Assembly: GCF_014805625.2 (NCBI RefSeq)
Contig: NW_023998498.1
Coordinates: 1,270,868 to 1,334,867, forward strand
Direction: 5' to 3'
DNA from: Glossina fuscipes
Lineage: Eukaryota > Arthropoda > Insecta > Diptera > Glossinidae
Length of the DNA stretch: 64,000 nt
Shown: in pieces, positions 12,431 to 27,175 of the stretch
How positions within the stretch are numbered: the first letter of the stretch is position 1
Layout: each line of letters starts with the position of its first letter
Position numbers and translations under genes: made by a program
The notes under the pieces: generated by a model
Seen by the model: the letters and a program-made list of their open reading frames with translations, nothing else
The model's database searches: none
What the model was told of the DNA's origin: nothing

Positions 12431-15400
12431 AAGTCTTATTTTAAAAAATCGTCATATGCATTATTAGTTATATGAATTATATGAAATGTTGAACGTAGTG
12501 ACATGACTGATATAAAAACACATGGTAAGATGAATTAAATATTGTATAGATATATTGACCAAAAAAACAATGCTTAGGTAAAGTAAAAAGTGTTAGTTGA
12601 ACTTTGAAAATCAATATTAAGGACTTCTGATCAGTCAAGTGAACAAAAACATTAAAACTCATGTGATTATGTATGAATTAATAAGAAGCTAACGAAACTT
12701 TCTTAGACGTTTCTTTTGCATTAAAAATATAATAACAATAAAATATGAATGAAAGTTCATTTAATCTAAAATGATAAACACTCTTAAGTTACTAAACGTA
12801 TATAAAATTTATTATAAAAATCTTCAGTTTATTTTTTTCTACTAATTTCATTAATACCTTCGATTGCTGCATTGTGTCGTCATAAAGTCTACTGAGTGTC
12901 TGTAGTAAATTGTTATAATAATCATCATCTATCTATTATCATGCCGTCGACATGAGCAAACAACCTGATGTCTGAGTCTGGTACGTACGTACATATACAT
13001 ATGCATGTATATATCAATGAATAAATGAATGAATAAATGAATGAACGAATATGTTAAATGTATTTTATAAATTTGATTCATCATCGTCATCACTATCGTC
13101 GTATTGGTTACTACGGATGTGTGCGATGTGTTTTATCAACAGAGTATAAAACATTTGTTATAGAATTTAGTCAAATGAATTTTCCCACACAAACATACTC
13201 AGACAAAATAATATAATACGTGTAAGTCAAAAATTAAAAAAAAAAAAAAAAAATTAAAACGCATTTTAGTAATATATAATAATTAAGTTATATAAAATAA
13301 TTAATTTAAAGGAATATCCCGAAGGTATATGAGAATATAAATCGCCTAAATTCCAAGTATTCTCATTTCTCATTTCACCGTTCGTCTAGTTGTGAATATG
13401 GCTTTTTGTGTATCTTTCGCCGAGGTCGAATTCAAAAATTGGTCTAATGTGTGCTAATGCACCCACGAAAGCAAAACGTTACAGGTTATACTATAAAATA
13501 ACCAAATAAAATTATAATGGAATAATGAAAACAGTGGAATAAGTGGATTAAATGCTCGTACAGTTCAGTGAAAGTATGGTGTTGACACGCCCATAGTTAA
13601 TAAGTTACATTATAATTGTTGTTAAGTGGCCTAAAGTAGTGAATATCGAAGGTTCATCATAACATAAATGTAACTTTCTTAATTTTAGTATAAACGTTGT
13701 GTTTTTACCTAAGTTGTAGGCTTCTTCCTGATAAAGGTATTCCAATAAAAAAATGTTTACAATTACTTTCACTTGGCAATAATATCAGTTTTCACGTGAT
13801 GTGATATACGTATATCAGTTCAGAAAACCTGTGATAGTTGTGATTGCTTTGCCTAGGCGACGCTGGCAATGGACGGGTTAAGCTTTTAATTACAACATGG
13901 GTCGCGCACATTATAGACGAAGTAGGCTTTATGGCAGTGTATAGTGTTAAGCGAAGGACAAGAATTTCTAAAAGGCACAGCAAGACACAAGTTCGACGAA
14001 CTCACAAAAAATTAGCTCTCAGACGACAACACAATCTCAGCACAAGATCAATGCAACTATACATTTTTGAATGTTACCAAAGCAATGATAAAATTAGCAC
14101 AGCTTTCTGCTGAAGAGACTAATATAAAAGCTATTAGTTTGTATGTGTCACAATCTTTGTATATATGTATGTATGCGTGTGTGTATATGAAATAAACAAT
14201 ATCGTACGCATAATGCGCCATACCATAAGTATTATATAACTAAATAGATTTGCATTACAATATCATTCTCCGATCACTGCACATTAGTGATACGCACTGC
14301 ATTGGAACTATTACGAAATTATGCGAATCGTTATGGTACACAATTTTCAATGCAAAAGCAACACGTTATACAACAAACGGAAAAAAATCTCTAATGAAAT
14401 AAAGGTCCAAAAAAATAGTTTTCATTTCGCAGAGTTTATTAGCATTTTATACTACTGAAGCTAATGTTCATGCATTTGTTTTTTAATACACACATGCCAG
14501 TAACGGAAATAATGTGAAGAAGACCCATGTGATTAAAAAAAAACACTTAAAGAATTTTATATTTTTAATAAATCTTAGTACCACCTTTCTCTAATAAGGA
14601 TACGTTTTGATATCAAAACTTGTTCATAATAAGGTAAAGTCCTGTGATCTATGTGTGCTTTCTAGCTTGAAAGTTATGCATTAGAATGAAAGCTAAACGT
14701 TTACTTTGTACACATACCTTTGTGTGCGGAATTGCCATATGCCTTGAGATTTGTAAGCGTTTCTTTGAAAAGATTTCTCTGAGATCTTAATGTTAAAAAG
14801 GGCCTAAATTGACCTAAGATGAATTGAATGCAACATTCGGCTCATTCGGCTAAAACAACCTGCTTAACAAACTTTTTATATTAATCATGATAGGATGTAG
14901 GATTGGACTGCACTTCATTCACCCTTACACTAAGGATAGCCTATTATATATAGCGGACTAAGGGAAAACTTCGCGCATTTTTTGCCCCCAAAAGATGATT
15001 CTAGAGTTGCGCAATTTTGGTAGCATAAATTCTTCCGAGATGTAGTATAGTTCGCGTGAAGGCCAATAGCAAACACGTAATTAAATAACACGCATACGAC
15101 ATTTGCAGTCAGCAACTGCGTTTTGAAAATTAAACAAATTTCTGACAAAAATCCGTATATTTTAAACACTAAAGGCGGTGATATCAATAAAACTTCGTAG
15201 ACTTACGAAAAAATTCGTGGTTTCTATGGTGAAAATACTATCAAAATCATCAGCCCGTAAAAAGTGTTCGCTGAGAATTTCAACTTGCCTCGCTCTTATC
15301 GACCAGCTGTTGATAAGGTCGAATGAAATTTTTTAAAAAACGATCGCATTCCATCTTATCACATCACTGCCCAATCAAGGATTAAGCAAAAGTAGTTTTA

Positions 15401-16446
15401 AACTACATGATACAAAGGCATGCTCGATATTTGGACAGAAAGAAGTGAAAAGTCTAACTTCCATATGAGAATCGCTGCTGAAACGAGACTAAATCGAGAT
15501 GTTGTGTTTGGTAACTTCAAGAGAATAGGTCGTGTCGTATCTTCCATCGCGATAATGCCTGACTTGGTTAAAGTCAAAAAAGCTTGGCCGTCAAGGTATC
15601 ATGCATCGACCATAAAAAGCAGAAACACTAGAACATCTTTCTACATTGATGGCACAATTCAGCAGAAAGCAGAAAATGCGAAAACGTTATAGATCAAAGT
15701 CTACAAAGCCACAAGACTCGCCGTATGCGGCATAGCCAGGCTATCAGGCAGATCTTAATTCCGCCTGGCAAAGTGATAAACTTATGGACCGGCAATTTGG
15801 ATGCCTGGGTTGTACATTGTTTGTCTTTGCTAATATGTCTGACTGTGCAAACCTATATTTTTAACGTACGATTGAAAGGTTCAGAGTCGGAACAATTGAA
15901 TGTGGAAGGCTAATACTTGCCACGGTAAGTTCTTAAATTATGATTACCGATTGAAAATGGGCGTGATGAGCTCGCAATAGCTTAGTTTTAATAGTAATTA
16001 GCTATATAGCATAGCTGGGTATATGATAGGAGACGTGACTGCCAACTCGGCGTTCTAGGGATTCAATAAGAATACGTCTAAAGCGTCCTTTTAAACGATA
16101 TTTTAAGGCTTCGAGCGCAACAGTTCCTAGGAATTTCATGCTTTTCGGTGGAGACTTTTACTATATATGTCGTCCTTTAACGTCCTTTAGCGGGATGTGA
16201 TAGGATTTTCGATAGGTAATAATATTATTCAAATCCCGATGTGCTAGATCATAGTTTATTTCGGATGTTCGGTGGACGTAGCTATAGCCGATAAAGGCAT
16301 AACAGCCAATAGAGGCGTAACAATTACCGATGGGGCATAAACCCTCTAGGCTGCGAGTGCTCTCTATCGCCTTCCCTGACCATCACTGTGTTAGAAGTGT
16401 AAGACACATCCTCTGAGTGATTGGCCATATTAAGAAAAAAAAACAA

Positions 16447-17056
16447 AAAAATGAGTAAGAACATTATAGTCGGGTAAGGTCGACCTTTAGATACCCTATA
16501 TCACTTCGTCTAATACAGTTATTCACTCGTTTTGGTAATAATATACCAAAACTTGCAAAAGCATACTTTCCATGAAAGCCCGCACAATGGAGGAAGACTT
16601 ATATGTGGTGGTATCCAACCTGGTCCAAATTCGGTAAAGTCAATTTCTACGTCAGTTTTCGATTATCAACTAATTTTGACCATAAAATATTAAATATTAT
16701 ACATTTTTACTATATAAAGATTCAGTTTTCAGAGGAACGGTTATATGGTAGAGGATTTAAAAAATTGCCGCAGCCTAACTAAATTCTTCATACCAATTTA
16801 GAATGACGAAATAATATTGTCAAGAAACTTTGAAAATTTGCAACCTTTTTCAAAAAAGGGCGTTCGTCCTCGAGTCTCTAAGCACGTTAGTGTAGCAAAT
16901 TACATCAAAATATCTCAAAAGTTACAACATGTACCTTAAACGCAAATTGATATCGACAAACTACAGATGGACACACAGACAGAAAGGCAGGTTAGGTAGG
17001 TCTATTTTAGGCCTTTCTGCCTCTTACCTACTGCAAGTGGTGTAGGATATCAAAAT
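16447..17056 (+). repeat. Dispersed repeat, near full-length copy
   Basis: It begins GAGTAAGAACATTATAGTCG, almost identical to the start of the copy at 57893, with an ACTTCGTCTAATACAGTTATT block in the same relative place. It ends after a GACACACAGACAGAAAGGCAG block with TGCAAGTGGTGTAGGATATC, matching the ACAAGTGTTGTAGAATAC end of the other copy. Other 5' ends of the same family are at about 20448 and 24675. There is no transposase or RT; it looks like a non-autonomous element, but terminal repeats were not resolved. Confidence 0.6.
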
Positions 17057-20000
17057 CAATAATCCTAAGCCCGAGTACAAGATGTACTTGGATTCCCAAA
17101 ATGACCTAATTTTTTAGCGCAAAAATTCTTTGTACTCCTTGCATGCCCATGATCGACATCAAATCTAATGATTTCTATAAGATTCGTCTATAGTGAACTT
17201 TAGGTTCCCTTTCGTGCGCGACATGGTGAATAATTGTGCAGCAATGCAGGCAATGCTTATAATCCACTTTTTAACAAAAAACTATTTTAAAACTATTTGG
17301 CAGAATAGTATAGAAATTAAATAAAGAAAGAAAGCTGTCTTCTTACCTTAGACTTTCCTTCATGTGACGGACTTACTAACCAATGGTTGCTGTTATAATT
17401 ATTTTGTTTAAAATAATTTTCGTTTTTCTAGATAATTAATTTGAATACGAAAATAAGTTTTGAAAACTTTCCGTTCAAGTAGATAGTAGATATCCATATA
17501 TATACATATGTACATATATATATATATATATCAACGTACATATATGAAGTTATGTACTGCTTGATATATTTTCACAATGATAAGAGACGAAATAACAAAA
17601 CAACAAAAAAAAAAAAAAAGTAAAAGTTGTGTGTGTAAAGCTCAACTCAAACAAATTTATATCTACTGTATGTACAAAAAAAATGCACAATTTGTTTTTT
17701 TTTTTTTTACGGCACGGCAGTACGTTTATTTGGATTGTTTTTTGTAAATATATTCGTAAATTGTGTTGCAGATAATAAAAAAAAAAAGTTAATCCCCATT
17801 TTGTATGAATCTTTGTTAAATTCTTGCGTACACTCGATCTGCAATAGTAGTTGTAATAATGCATTAATTATTCCAGAAATTTTTTTCAAAGCACGTATTA
17901 ATATTGTTATTATTATATGTGCAAACATATTCACTTCAGCTGATATAAGAAAAGTTTACGTAAAAATACCGGTAGAAAATGTACGAGATATGCATAAGTA
18001 TTGTATTAGCTATCCTAATTTCGTTGATGACGCGATTTTACAGTGTGAAGCCGTCGAACGACTAGCGCGTAGACACGTCGGCACGACACATACAGCGATA
18101 AAACGTAGCTACGTACGTAAGCATTTATATATAAATATGTATATGATACGTCACTTAGGGATGACATTAAGAGGGATGCTGCTTAGTTAGTTAGTTATGC
18201 GAAATATAAGATTGTGCGTCCACGATTAACGCGACTGGCCGGCTGGGTGGATGGACAGTAACATTCGGTACCAGGCAATAGAGAATTGTTTTAATGCGTG
18301 TAGTACACAAAAATTACGATACACTAAAAGGGGAACACAGTAGCACATTCACTTATAGACATTGTTCACACACATATCTATATGGATAGTTCTGTGTCAT
18401 ATCGGCAAAAAGACGCAAAAATGTTTTAGTGAGATTACATATGTATATGTGATACCTATCTTTTGCATATGTATGCGGTTTGATTGCAAATTAAAGACTG
18501 TCTTGAAGTTTTGTTTTAAATCGAAAGTCTATAGGCGCACATAATCTTTATTACATACATGCATAAATGTATGAAAGAACAATTTCATCACCTGTTGTTT
18601 TATACTATCTTTCAATGTAGTACATTTAGTTTTACGCAAGCATTTCTAGAAACTTATCAAAAATTTTTTTAAATCATTTTTAATTGTTCTTTTTATATTT
18701 TTTATTTGTATAATTTTCACTTTTCTTTTCTTCTCTTTTTAACACAAACTAGAAACGATCAGTCCGAGTGCAATAACAGAAAGTGACTGAAGGCAACACA
18801 CTATAAAAAGAGATTTAAAAAAAAAACAAAAAAAAAACTGGGTTTAGCGCAAAGCCGCCTCATTCTATCCATAGTTGAAGCATCAACAATTGTTTGTAAA
18901 ATTACTTATATATGTATATGAAGCAGCATAAGTACTTACAAACATGTATATGTACATATGTTGCATGTGTGCACGAAATAATTATGAATGATGATAAAAA
19001 AAAAGTAAACTATAAAATATGTGTGAGCATGGCATTCGCCTGATGGTACTTCACTCAATCGTTGTTGCCCCCACTCAGCGAGAACCATTATGATTTTACT
19101 TTTTTCATACAACACAAAATCTATCCAAATCTAGTTACGCTCTAGCAGAGAGAGCGTATATGAGTATGCGATGATCATTATTTTACATACATCCGTCCGT
19201 ACATAATAACAACCATCAAAACCGAACAGTTACATACAATACCTACTACTTTTTCAACATATTATGATAGAGAAAAAGCGAAATATTTAAGTTATGTTAA
19301 TATATATGTAATATATATATATATATATAAATAAATAAATAATAAAAATCCAATCCTATCACTGACTGCGTTCTTACGAAATTCTTACGCGTTACTCGTA
19401 TTACCGATATTTGCCTGGTTACGTATGCGAAGATAAATGAAAAGAAAATCAAAAACTTCGTGAACAAACTTTAGACACATGGGCTTGAGCACTTCATCCC
19501 TTGAGCCAAATCTCGGTAATCATTTTTCAATGATCTTCGGTAAGTAGCCACATGACATTCTTTATGCTTCGAATCCCCCAAGTCTCCCGACTATGATTTA
19601 CTCTAACTTAAGTATTCCCGACAGTGAGTGTATGAAGTCACTAAAATTTTTATTATTTTATTAATTGTTTGCCGTTTTTTTCCTATCTATGCAAAAAAAA
19701 AAAAAAATAAAAATAAAAAAAAAAACAAAAATGTTTTAATGTGTGCCGATTATTTAATTGTTAGCAAACTAGTGCAATGAATCATTTCAGCAATTAATAT
19801 GTTTAGTGTTCAGGCTACGTTTTTCATAACGTGTATGAATTATTTAATTATTTATACAATTATTTAGTATAAAGAGATACGATTTGAATTACAAAAGAAA
19901 AATTTATTTATTCATCAAACATAACTTTGGCTGCTTAGTTTTATATTTTATTTCCGACGTTAATAAATACCAAGCATTCTGATTAATCATCCAAAGGGAC

Positions 20001-23000
20001 AAAACGCATAAAAATCTTGTGCGACTAATCTTGGTTACTCTAAGTAATTTTTATTAAAAATTGTAGAACAATATTACGGCATTAGTGTTTGTTGAGGCAC
20101 AAAAAACAATTTGTTACAACCGATTCCATTTTTCATAAAGGCAATGCAAAGGATTTATAATGAATTCAATTTAAAACATAGAATAAAATACAGAACATAT
20201 AAACTAGAAGAAAAACAACGCTACGAACCTTTTTGTTAACTCAAAAGTTTAGTCTTACACTAAGCACATTAAAGATGCGCCATGTACCGTTAGATCATCT
20301 GCTATATTCTTCAAACAGGTATCCCTTCAACTAAAAGCAAGCTCACCCGTATCAACCATTTTGTGTTAAATGGAAAGTTTACAGAGACCACAACGTAGGC
20401 GCGTATTTAAAAGAGTTCATTGAAAATGCCTTAAAATTGAAACGAGTAATAACATTATAGTAGGCCAGTGTCCATCATCAAATATCTCATATCTTAATAC
20501 GAATCTGATGACCTTTTGGATGCTGCATACATTTGCTTAAACTTAATATATCCTTCTACGGCAAGTGATGTAACGTATAAAAATAAGCGGAAAAGCTTAA
20601 TTAACTTATGTTATAGATATATATATTAGTTTCGTTATGTCCCCTTCTGCGAACTTTTCAACTGAACTTCTAGACTTTTATAACTTAATACATGTGCAAC
20701 GCTCATATATAAAAACAATTGATGTTTAAACTAAGTTTGTATGTTTGTAATAAAAAAATTTTTTAATTACAAAATATTCCATTATTTAGTAAGGTATTTA
20801 GCATCTATTTAATGAATGGAAAGGTTTAGGAGCAAGCATATACATGCAGAGAAAATGCCGTAACTACGTGCCAGCCAGCCACTCAAGTGATTAATTATTG
20901 CAATTGATATATAAAGACAAGGTTACACAATAAATGGAATTTATTTAAATTATTTATTATATTTGTATATTCAACTAACTGCAATCTTAATATGCTCAGA
21001 CATATAGACGCTGGTAATAAACATCTAGAAGCGCATCTAAATTGCCGGCATTTAAGTGGTTTTCACATCGTACCGCAAAGGAGTAAACAAGTTTGCTAAA
21101 TAATGTGCAATAAATGAAAAGAAAAGGTAAAAGCATGTTGGAAGTATTGAAAGCGATTAAGCAATATGTCCGTCCATACAAATGTCTGCACATCTCAAAA
21201 TTTTCCCATTTCTAAATATTTGACATTATCTTTTTTATTTTTGTTATCAATTCCGCGGCCACACATTCTTCACTATCAGCGCCGAGGGACGGACAATCTC
21301 TACTTAAGGTGCAGAACGCGATTCGAAATAGCTTTTTAACTATTAACTACAGTAATGTCCTACTGATCAAAAAACAAAATGGATACACTATTACATTACA
21401 AAATGTTTAGTATTTAATAATCTTTCACTTTATGATGGAACCTCATGCTAAAGTCAATCAAGCTATAGTCTTCATTGCTGCACAATCTTCGGATGAGTGG
21501 CAGGCATTATTACCATTGTTTATTTTGTAGCGTTTTGCCTTCACTACTCGAAAATTGTTCAGTATAAGCAGTCAAATAGATAGATTTAGCATTATTTGTG
21601 CTCTTTCTAGAGCGGATAACTTTATAAGTGTTAAACGATTTTTATATTGTCAGAAACGGATGTTGCGATTTCAAGGAAAGGATGCAAGTAAAGATCGGCT
21701 TGTGGATCCCAGATAATAGAACAATATTCTCGACTAGACACCTCGTTAACGCTACGCACAGGAATCGAGCAGCGTAATCATAGCGAAACTCTTTTGACCA
21801 ACGCTTGCTATTGACTCTACTTTCTCTACGACCACTTAATATGTGCGTTTACGCCTATTAATCAATCGAGCTGATTGGTTCAAAATTCCAAAAGAATTAT
21901 AAGAAAATTTTGTAAAAATATAAAGAATTGAAGAATCAAAAAATTACTTTGCTAAATCATGAAGTTTACTAAAGTATAACCTAACAAACCATGTCTATAT
22001 ATAATTGATTATGAAACGAAAGTTGTATCTAAAAATAACTTCAGCAGAAACCGCAAATCGAAGTTAAGCGTTAACAAGCAAACGAAGTTTTTTTTTTTTT
22101 TTTTTTTTGTCTTGTAAATGTGGTTTTCATTGAGCTCGTATTCGTTTCTAGATTTTAAGATATTTTTTTTACAAATTAATGGTATACCACTATCCATGCA
22201 TACTCCCGCGGTAAGCCTGGCGAGCCTACGAATTCGTAAATCGTATTCCATAAATTCCAATTGGTTTTGTAAAATAAATTCTATCTGGAATAAATATCTG
22301 AAAATTTTACTACGACATGGCCTCCTCTTATGGTTTTCCAAATAAGTTACAATTAATCAACAAAACTATAAACTCATGGTACTTATGTGTAGGAATGAAG
22401 TTAAGTTTTGACATTCATTTTGCTTCTTTTTTTTTTAAGTTTTTATCAGCATAAATGTACGAAGTTTTTGTAGTGAATGCATGCTTACAAAGCAGCTCAA
22501 ACAGCTGGGGAATTTTTTTTGAAGCGAACAAATTAAAGTGAGAAAAATAATCATTGTGAGACAAATTTTGAACACATCCTGATAAATTTGCGCTTACAAC
22601 GCATTTCTTTAAGTATAACCTTTCCTAACCACCATTCCTGAGTAGCGGTTCACATAAACCGAAAAAAAAATGATACCTGTAGAGGGTGATAAAATTATGA
22701 GGGAAGCTACCTGCGATAGGCTTATGTCGTACACAGCATGCTATTACCTCCCAGCGAACGATTATCACAAGAAACGTCAATTTTCTTTGCGGATCCTAAA
22801 CATTATCATCAGTTAAACGTGTTTTTTACCCAATACCTACGCAAATAAGCAAAACGGATGCTTTTAAACGAGCCCTAAACGAAATGCAGTTTACGCCTGC
22901 GATACTGTTGGGAGAACACAAGTCTTTCCAGCACTCTTGCGGCAAGTATAAAAATTTCATATTTGTAATATATTTGACTTTAACAGGGTCGACTTCACAT

Positions 23001-24796
23001 TACGCCATAAATCCGGCGAAATAAGCGACTTATTGAAAACGAAATGCGTCCAAGAAGGCTCTTAATGAGAATTTTATGCTTTATATTTATTTATCGTCCA
23101 AGCACCTACATAAATAAATAAGTTTTCTGTTCGCATAATTAAAACTTTGCCTCTGAGTGGGTCCCTGAATAATCATACTATATTGGCTAGAATGCATGGA
23201 ACACGATTTCTTCTACTGCGTAGCTTTTATGAAAATTGATTAAATAACAGGTATAACTAAAGACAAAGAAATAAAGAGTATCGCACTGAACACTGAAAGA
23301 AATGATGTTAAACGATTTTGAATATTTTTATGTAAAAAAGTAACAAACATTCGATATGAAGGTTAGGGTGTAGAAAAGTATTATAGAGGCAGTTAATCTT
23401 AATTTACTTATATGATGTGGTTTTGTAAGTGATCCGTTAAACAATTTTATATAAGACAATTTCATGATATGTATCTCTTTGTCTCTTTTTATGTTGGAAG
23501 TGATTAAATAACAATTATAAATAATTTATGGTTTAACAGCCTAACAGCTGGAATTAACCGCAGTTACTATTAAACTTTTGACTAAAGAGGTAAAATAAAT
23601 GCAAGACTTTTTTTTTTATGAATTCATTGCAAGCAATCACTGAAATCATAAATAGATGAAAAAATAAATAATTATTTAACAATTTGCAGAAAATTGTTTT
23701 AAAATCTTGTTCAACATGTGCGTTCGTGCAATGTCCTTGAAATTAGATAAAAATGTTCTAACCTTTTTGATTAAAAACATTGATAAACGCTTCTCTTTTT
23801 CTTTCTTTTTTCGTGTCTTTAGCAATTGAATGCATTGAATTTTATTACCATTTAAAAAAGTGTTTTGCAATTGATTTATCTTGTCCGATAATATCATATA
23901 TGTATATGCTATATTATAAAGCATGACATAACCTTTGTTGCTAGTGTTCACTTCTTCATACCTTTCACCGCTTACGGCGCCAGGGAAAGCAATCGGTATA
24001 CTGGTGTTTTTTCGAACAAGAGCGAACGCCATTGAAAATGTTTCGGAAAGCACTTTTTCGACCGCTTGTCTCACAGCAACCTACTTTGAAGAGTCCCTAT
24101 GTGAATAGCTGTAGATTGATGTAGGATATTTAATGGTGGGCCTGGCCTATTAGACTGTTTTTACTTCTTCTCTTCTAGTCTAATTTTTCATTAATGATTT
24201 CTTTAAGTTAAAAGCGATTGTAATAATGATTAATTTTTATAATTTTTCCAAATTAACTACAAATATCTAGAAAACCTAATTGAGACTATTTCGAAGAGGA
24301 GCAATTAAGACATAGTTAAATCACAAAATTGAAAATCGATATCGAAAATTGATAAATAAGATAGAAAGTCTTATCATTTATTTTTTACTTTTCAATAGAC
24401 TTTGCTTGTTTACAAGCATTTTCTTAACAGCTTTGTCTTGTGATGCAATTGGATGGGATGTGATGGATTGTCGATGATCAGAGGACAAGTCATTCGATGG
24501 CTGATTTTTCAATAAATGCAGAAAAAGTACAAGATATAGGAACGCTTGAGACACACTTATCCCAAAAGTTAACTCGTTAAGAAAAACTGGCTACAAAAAG
24601 AAGATTAACATTAGAGTCATGTGACTCAAGAAGACAGCGTTCCTTTTTGACTTGCTTTTTTAAAAAACAATTAAAAACATGATAGTCGGGCAAGAGCGAC
24701 AATTCAATACTGTACTCTACCTTCATCTAATGAAATAAATTCTTAGACTAAAAGAAACAGACATTGAGCACTAGCAACACTAGCATCGGCTCTAAT
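17057..24796. other. Long noncoding stretch, simple repeats, no supported gene
   Basis: Contains AT-dinucleotide runs (about 17515-17531 and 19312-19330), A- and T-homopolymers (for example 22088-22108 and about 19690-19703) and short dispersed-repeat starts near 20448 and 24675. Frames at 17735-18190 and 23676-24074 (minus; 132 codons, Lys-rich) are open but lack recognisable domains or splice context, so I do not call genes. Confidence 0.5.
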
Positions 24797-26580
24797 TTAT
24801 AAAAATACATTAGATATTGAGCCTAATAATTTTAATAAAGTACAATATATTGTATTGATTTTTTGTTCTGTAGCTGATTTTAGAATGTCCATAGGATTAG
24901 TCGACCCAAATACAATACTTTTAGCCAAGGAAAGGTTAAGGCAGTCACAGAGAATGTGGTTTATAGTGAGAATTTGTCCACAATTGTAGTTTGGGGAGGA
25001 ACACTTCTTTAAGATCCATTGATGAGTTGCAATTTTATGGCTTGGAATTAATTGAGGTTTAATTGAAGAATTGTGCTGAAGATGGTATTGTAGATTTACT
25101 TCTATAATTTTCTCTTTAACTTTTCGTCCAATGTCTCTTTGAAAATCCAAGTTTCCCATGACATCATCCATAATTAGTTGTGCAGAACCAGCATACTTTT
25201 CCCCTCGATCAGCCAGCAATAAACCCATAAGACTTGGTAACTAAAATAATTCTTTCCCCCGGTGTTGTAATGATATTCCTTAATTTGTTGATGGTGCTCC
25301 ATATCTTAGTCGAAAGATTCTGTATAGCCTTTAATATAGGCAAATTATCAGTAACAATGACGGTTTGTCTTTATGCGAAAGGTTCGCAGCATGAAGATAG
25401 CTCTGGCTTCGGTTGTGAAAGTTGAAGCACTTTCGTCAAATACGAGATTAAGGAGAAACTGTGCTGAAGCATCCACCATGGCACAAGCAGGTGGCAGACC
25501 GGAAGATTTTGAGCCATCTGTATATCAAAGATTCCAATTGACTCCAGCACTTGAGTTGTTTCAGCAATTAGATTCTTGAAGAAGTAACTTGGATTGTCTT
25601 CTTTTTTGTGCTTAGGCAGCTAAATGTCAAAAGAGTAGTCTTTAAAAAAGCCAAGGAGTCTAAGACCAAAATGGCGGAAAATTAGTAAGGGAATGTTTAA
25701 TTCCTTTGCGACATACAATAGTCAATTGCGGATGGTGACTTTCGAATTTTTTTGCCAATAATTATCTTTCTCACATCTGCACAGAGAATAGACTTGTTTG
25801 AATTAAGAAGTGTGAAGCATAAAGTCTATTTTCTAAAGTTGGGAGATCAGTTTCATTTATAATATTGTTGATGGGCATCGTCCGAAAAGCATAGCAACTT
25901 GCTCTAAGGGCTTAGGTGATAGACCGGTTGAAGATGTTGATGTTAGATTTCGAGCTATTGCCATGCATTATGAAAGCATAGTCAGCCTTGCTTAAAATAA
26001 GCATTTCGGTAATATAAGCAATAGTGTTAATGTACGAATGGCTTTTCCAAGAAACGTATTCACGCTTGTTAAAATGGAATTTTTTAACTAAAGACAGTGT
26101 GTTTTCCAACGATATTTGTTGGATAACCTGAGCCCGAGAATATGGAGCGTCTGCACGTTTAGTACTGGTAAGTCATTAATATGCATTAGCCGATTTCCTG
26201 GATCATATAGATCTCCCGTCCAATAGATTCGAAGATATTGATTACCTCGGTACACGACAAACAATTTTACTAATTTCATTGAAAGCGATCTGAAAAAGCG
26301 TGACAGAAAGAGGAGTTTCTTGTGGAATGCCATTCATTAGCGAAAAGGAATCAGAGAGATGATTGTTAAGTCAAACTTGAAACCGCCGATGCGACATAAT
26401 GATTTGGTGTATAACTCTGTCAAATGCAACATGATTTCGTTCAGAAATTGCTTTAGTTGTAAACTAATTAGTATGTAAAAGAGCTTCGATGCACCCTCTA
26501 CCCCCTTGAAACCACTTGTTGTTTTGTAATTAGATGCCTCGACTCAAGAAACCAAGGTAATCTAGATAATCGTTTCTAAT
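24797..26580 (-). pseudogene. I-like LINE remnant (reverse transcriptase plus RNase H)
   Basis: A minus-strand non-LTR retrotransposon fragment, read from about 26580 down to 24797. The first part reads CIEALLHTN...HQIIMSHRR and then MNGIPQETPLSVTLFQIAFN, the RT palm region (family GIPQGSPLSPTLF). The KAFD-bearing segment before it appears deleted. Further on, LGLRLSNKYRWKTH is the usual thumb motif. A TFTTEARAI piece followed by VIVTDNLPILKAIQN (25330-25430) matches the RNase H domain that I-group elements carry. The last part ends with a CGQILTINHILCDC motif typical of the post-RNase H tail. There are multiple frameshifts and stops, and the 5' half (ORF1 and endonuclease) is missing, as in 5'-truncated insertions. 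Exact ends are uncertain. Confidence 0.75.
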
Positions 26581-26929
26581 ACTTTTGAGAGGCAAGATAA
26601 AGGAGATATTGGGCGAAAGTCCGATGCGATGGAGACTCGATTTTGTCACCTCCATATAAAGCTTATCTTGCGTGAAAATCCTTATATGGCATGGGATCCA
26701 AAAAAGTAGACAAATGTGGTCCCAAAGTTAACTAAGTCAATTCATATGTAAAATGACCGATTGAAAGCAGCTTTCGCTATAAAATATAAAGGATCATCTC
26801 TTTTGATCGTACAGAGGCTTTCTTTTTGTAGATAAGGTTATGTTGGTAGGGTTCCAAAAAGTTCTTATCGGGTCTAAACTTTTTACATCAATTTGGTATC
26901 GGTCACCAACTTTTGGCAACAAGTTTTGG

Positions 26930-27175
26930 TAATCATGAATTTCTCTCCGTATATAACGGTTTTTTATTAATAAGGTGTTATATGATCTGATTGACGACTT
27001 GTACAGACTTCAGATGTACGGATGGATGTATGGAAATGCAGACAGACAGATGAGCTTAAGTCGATTCAGAAAATGGTTTGGAATCGGTGGGTATAATAAA
27101 AGATGCTTCCTTCAAAGTGCTGCATACATTTGGGCAATTTTAATACACCATGTACCACAACCATCGCTTTAAGAC
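26930..27175 (+). repeat. Dispersed repeat, 3' fragment
   Basis: Carries the landmarks GCAGACAGACAGATGAGCTTA, GTCGATTCAGAAAATGG, TTGGAATCGGTGGG and a final CATGTACCACAACC. These are in the same order as the 3' part of 57893-58966 and of 31195-31345. The 5' part is absent or too diverged to see. Confidence 0.5.

Larger units (their letters stand above)
8633..16446. other. Long noncoding stretch with repeats
   Basis: No supported gene. Reverse-oriented dispersed-repeat pieces occur at 11090-11330 and 12235-12430. Simple sequence includes AATG-type repeats at about 13016-13050 and an A-run around 13230-13254. Frames at 8733-8972 (minus), 13844-14113 and 15420-15692 (plus) are open but show no motif I recognise. 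AT content is high throughout. Confidence 0.5.

Noticed and set aside
17550..18190. Overlapping frames on both strands, up to 151 codons
   Set aside because: AT- and homopolymer-driven with no motif or splice context. I could not support a gene.
19560..19600. CTTCGAATCCCCC resembling a tRNA T-arm
   Set aside because: No A box, acceptor stem or anticodon arm can be folded around it.
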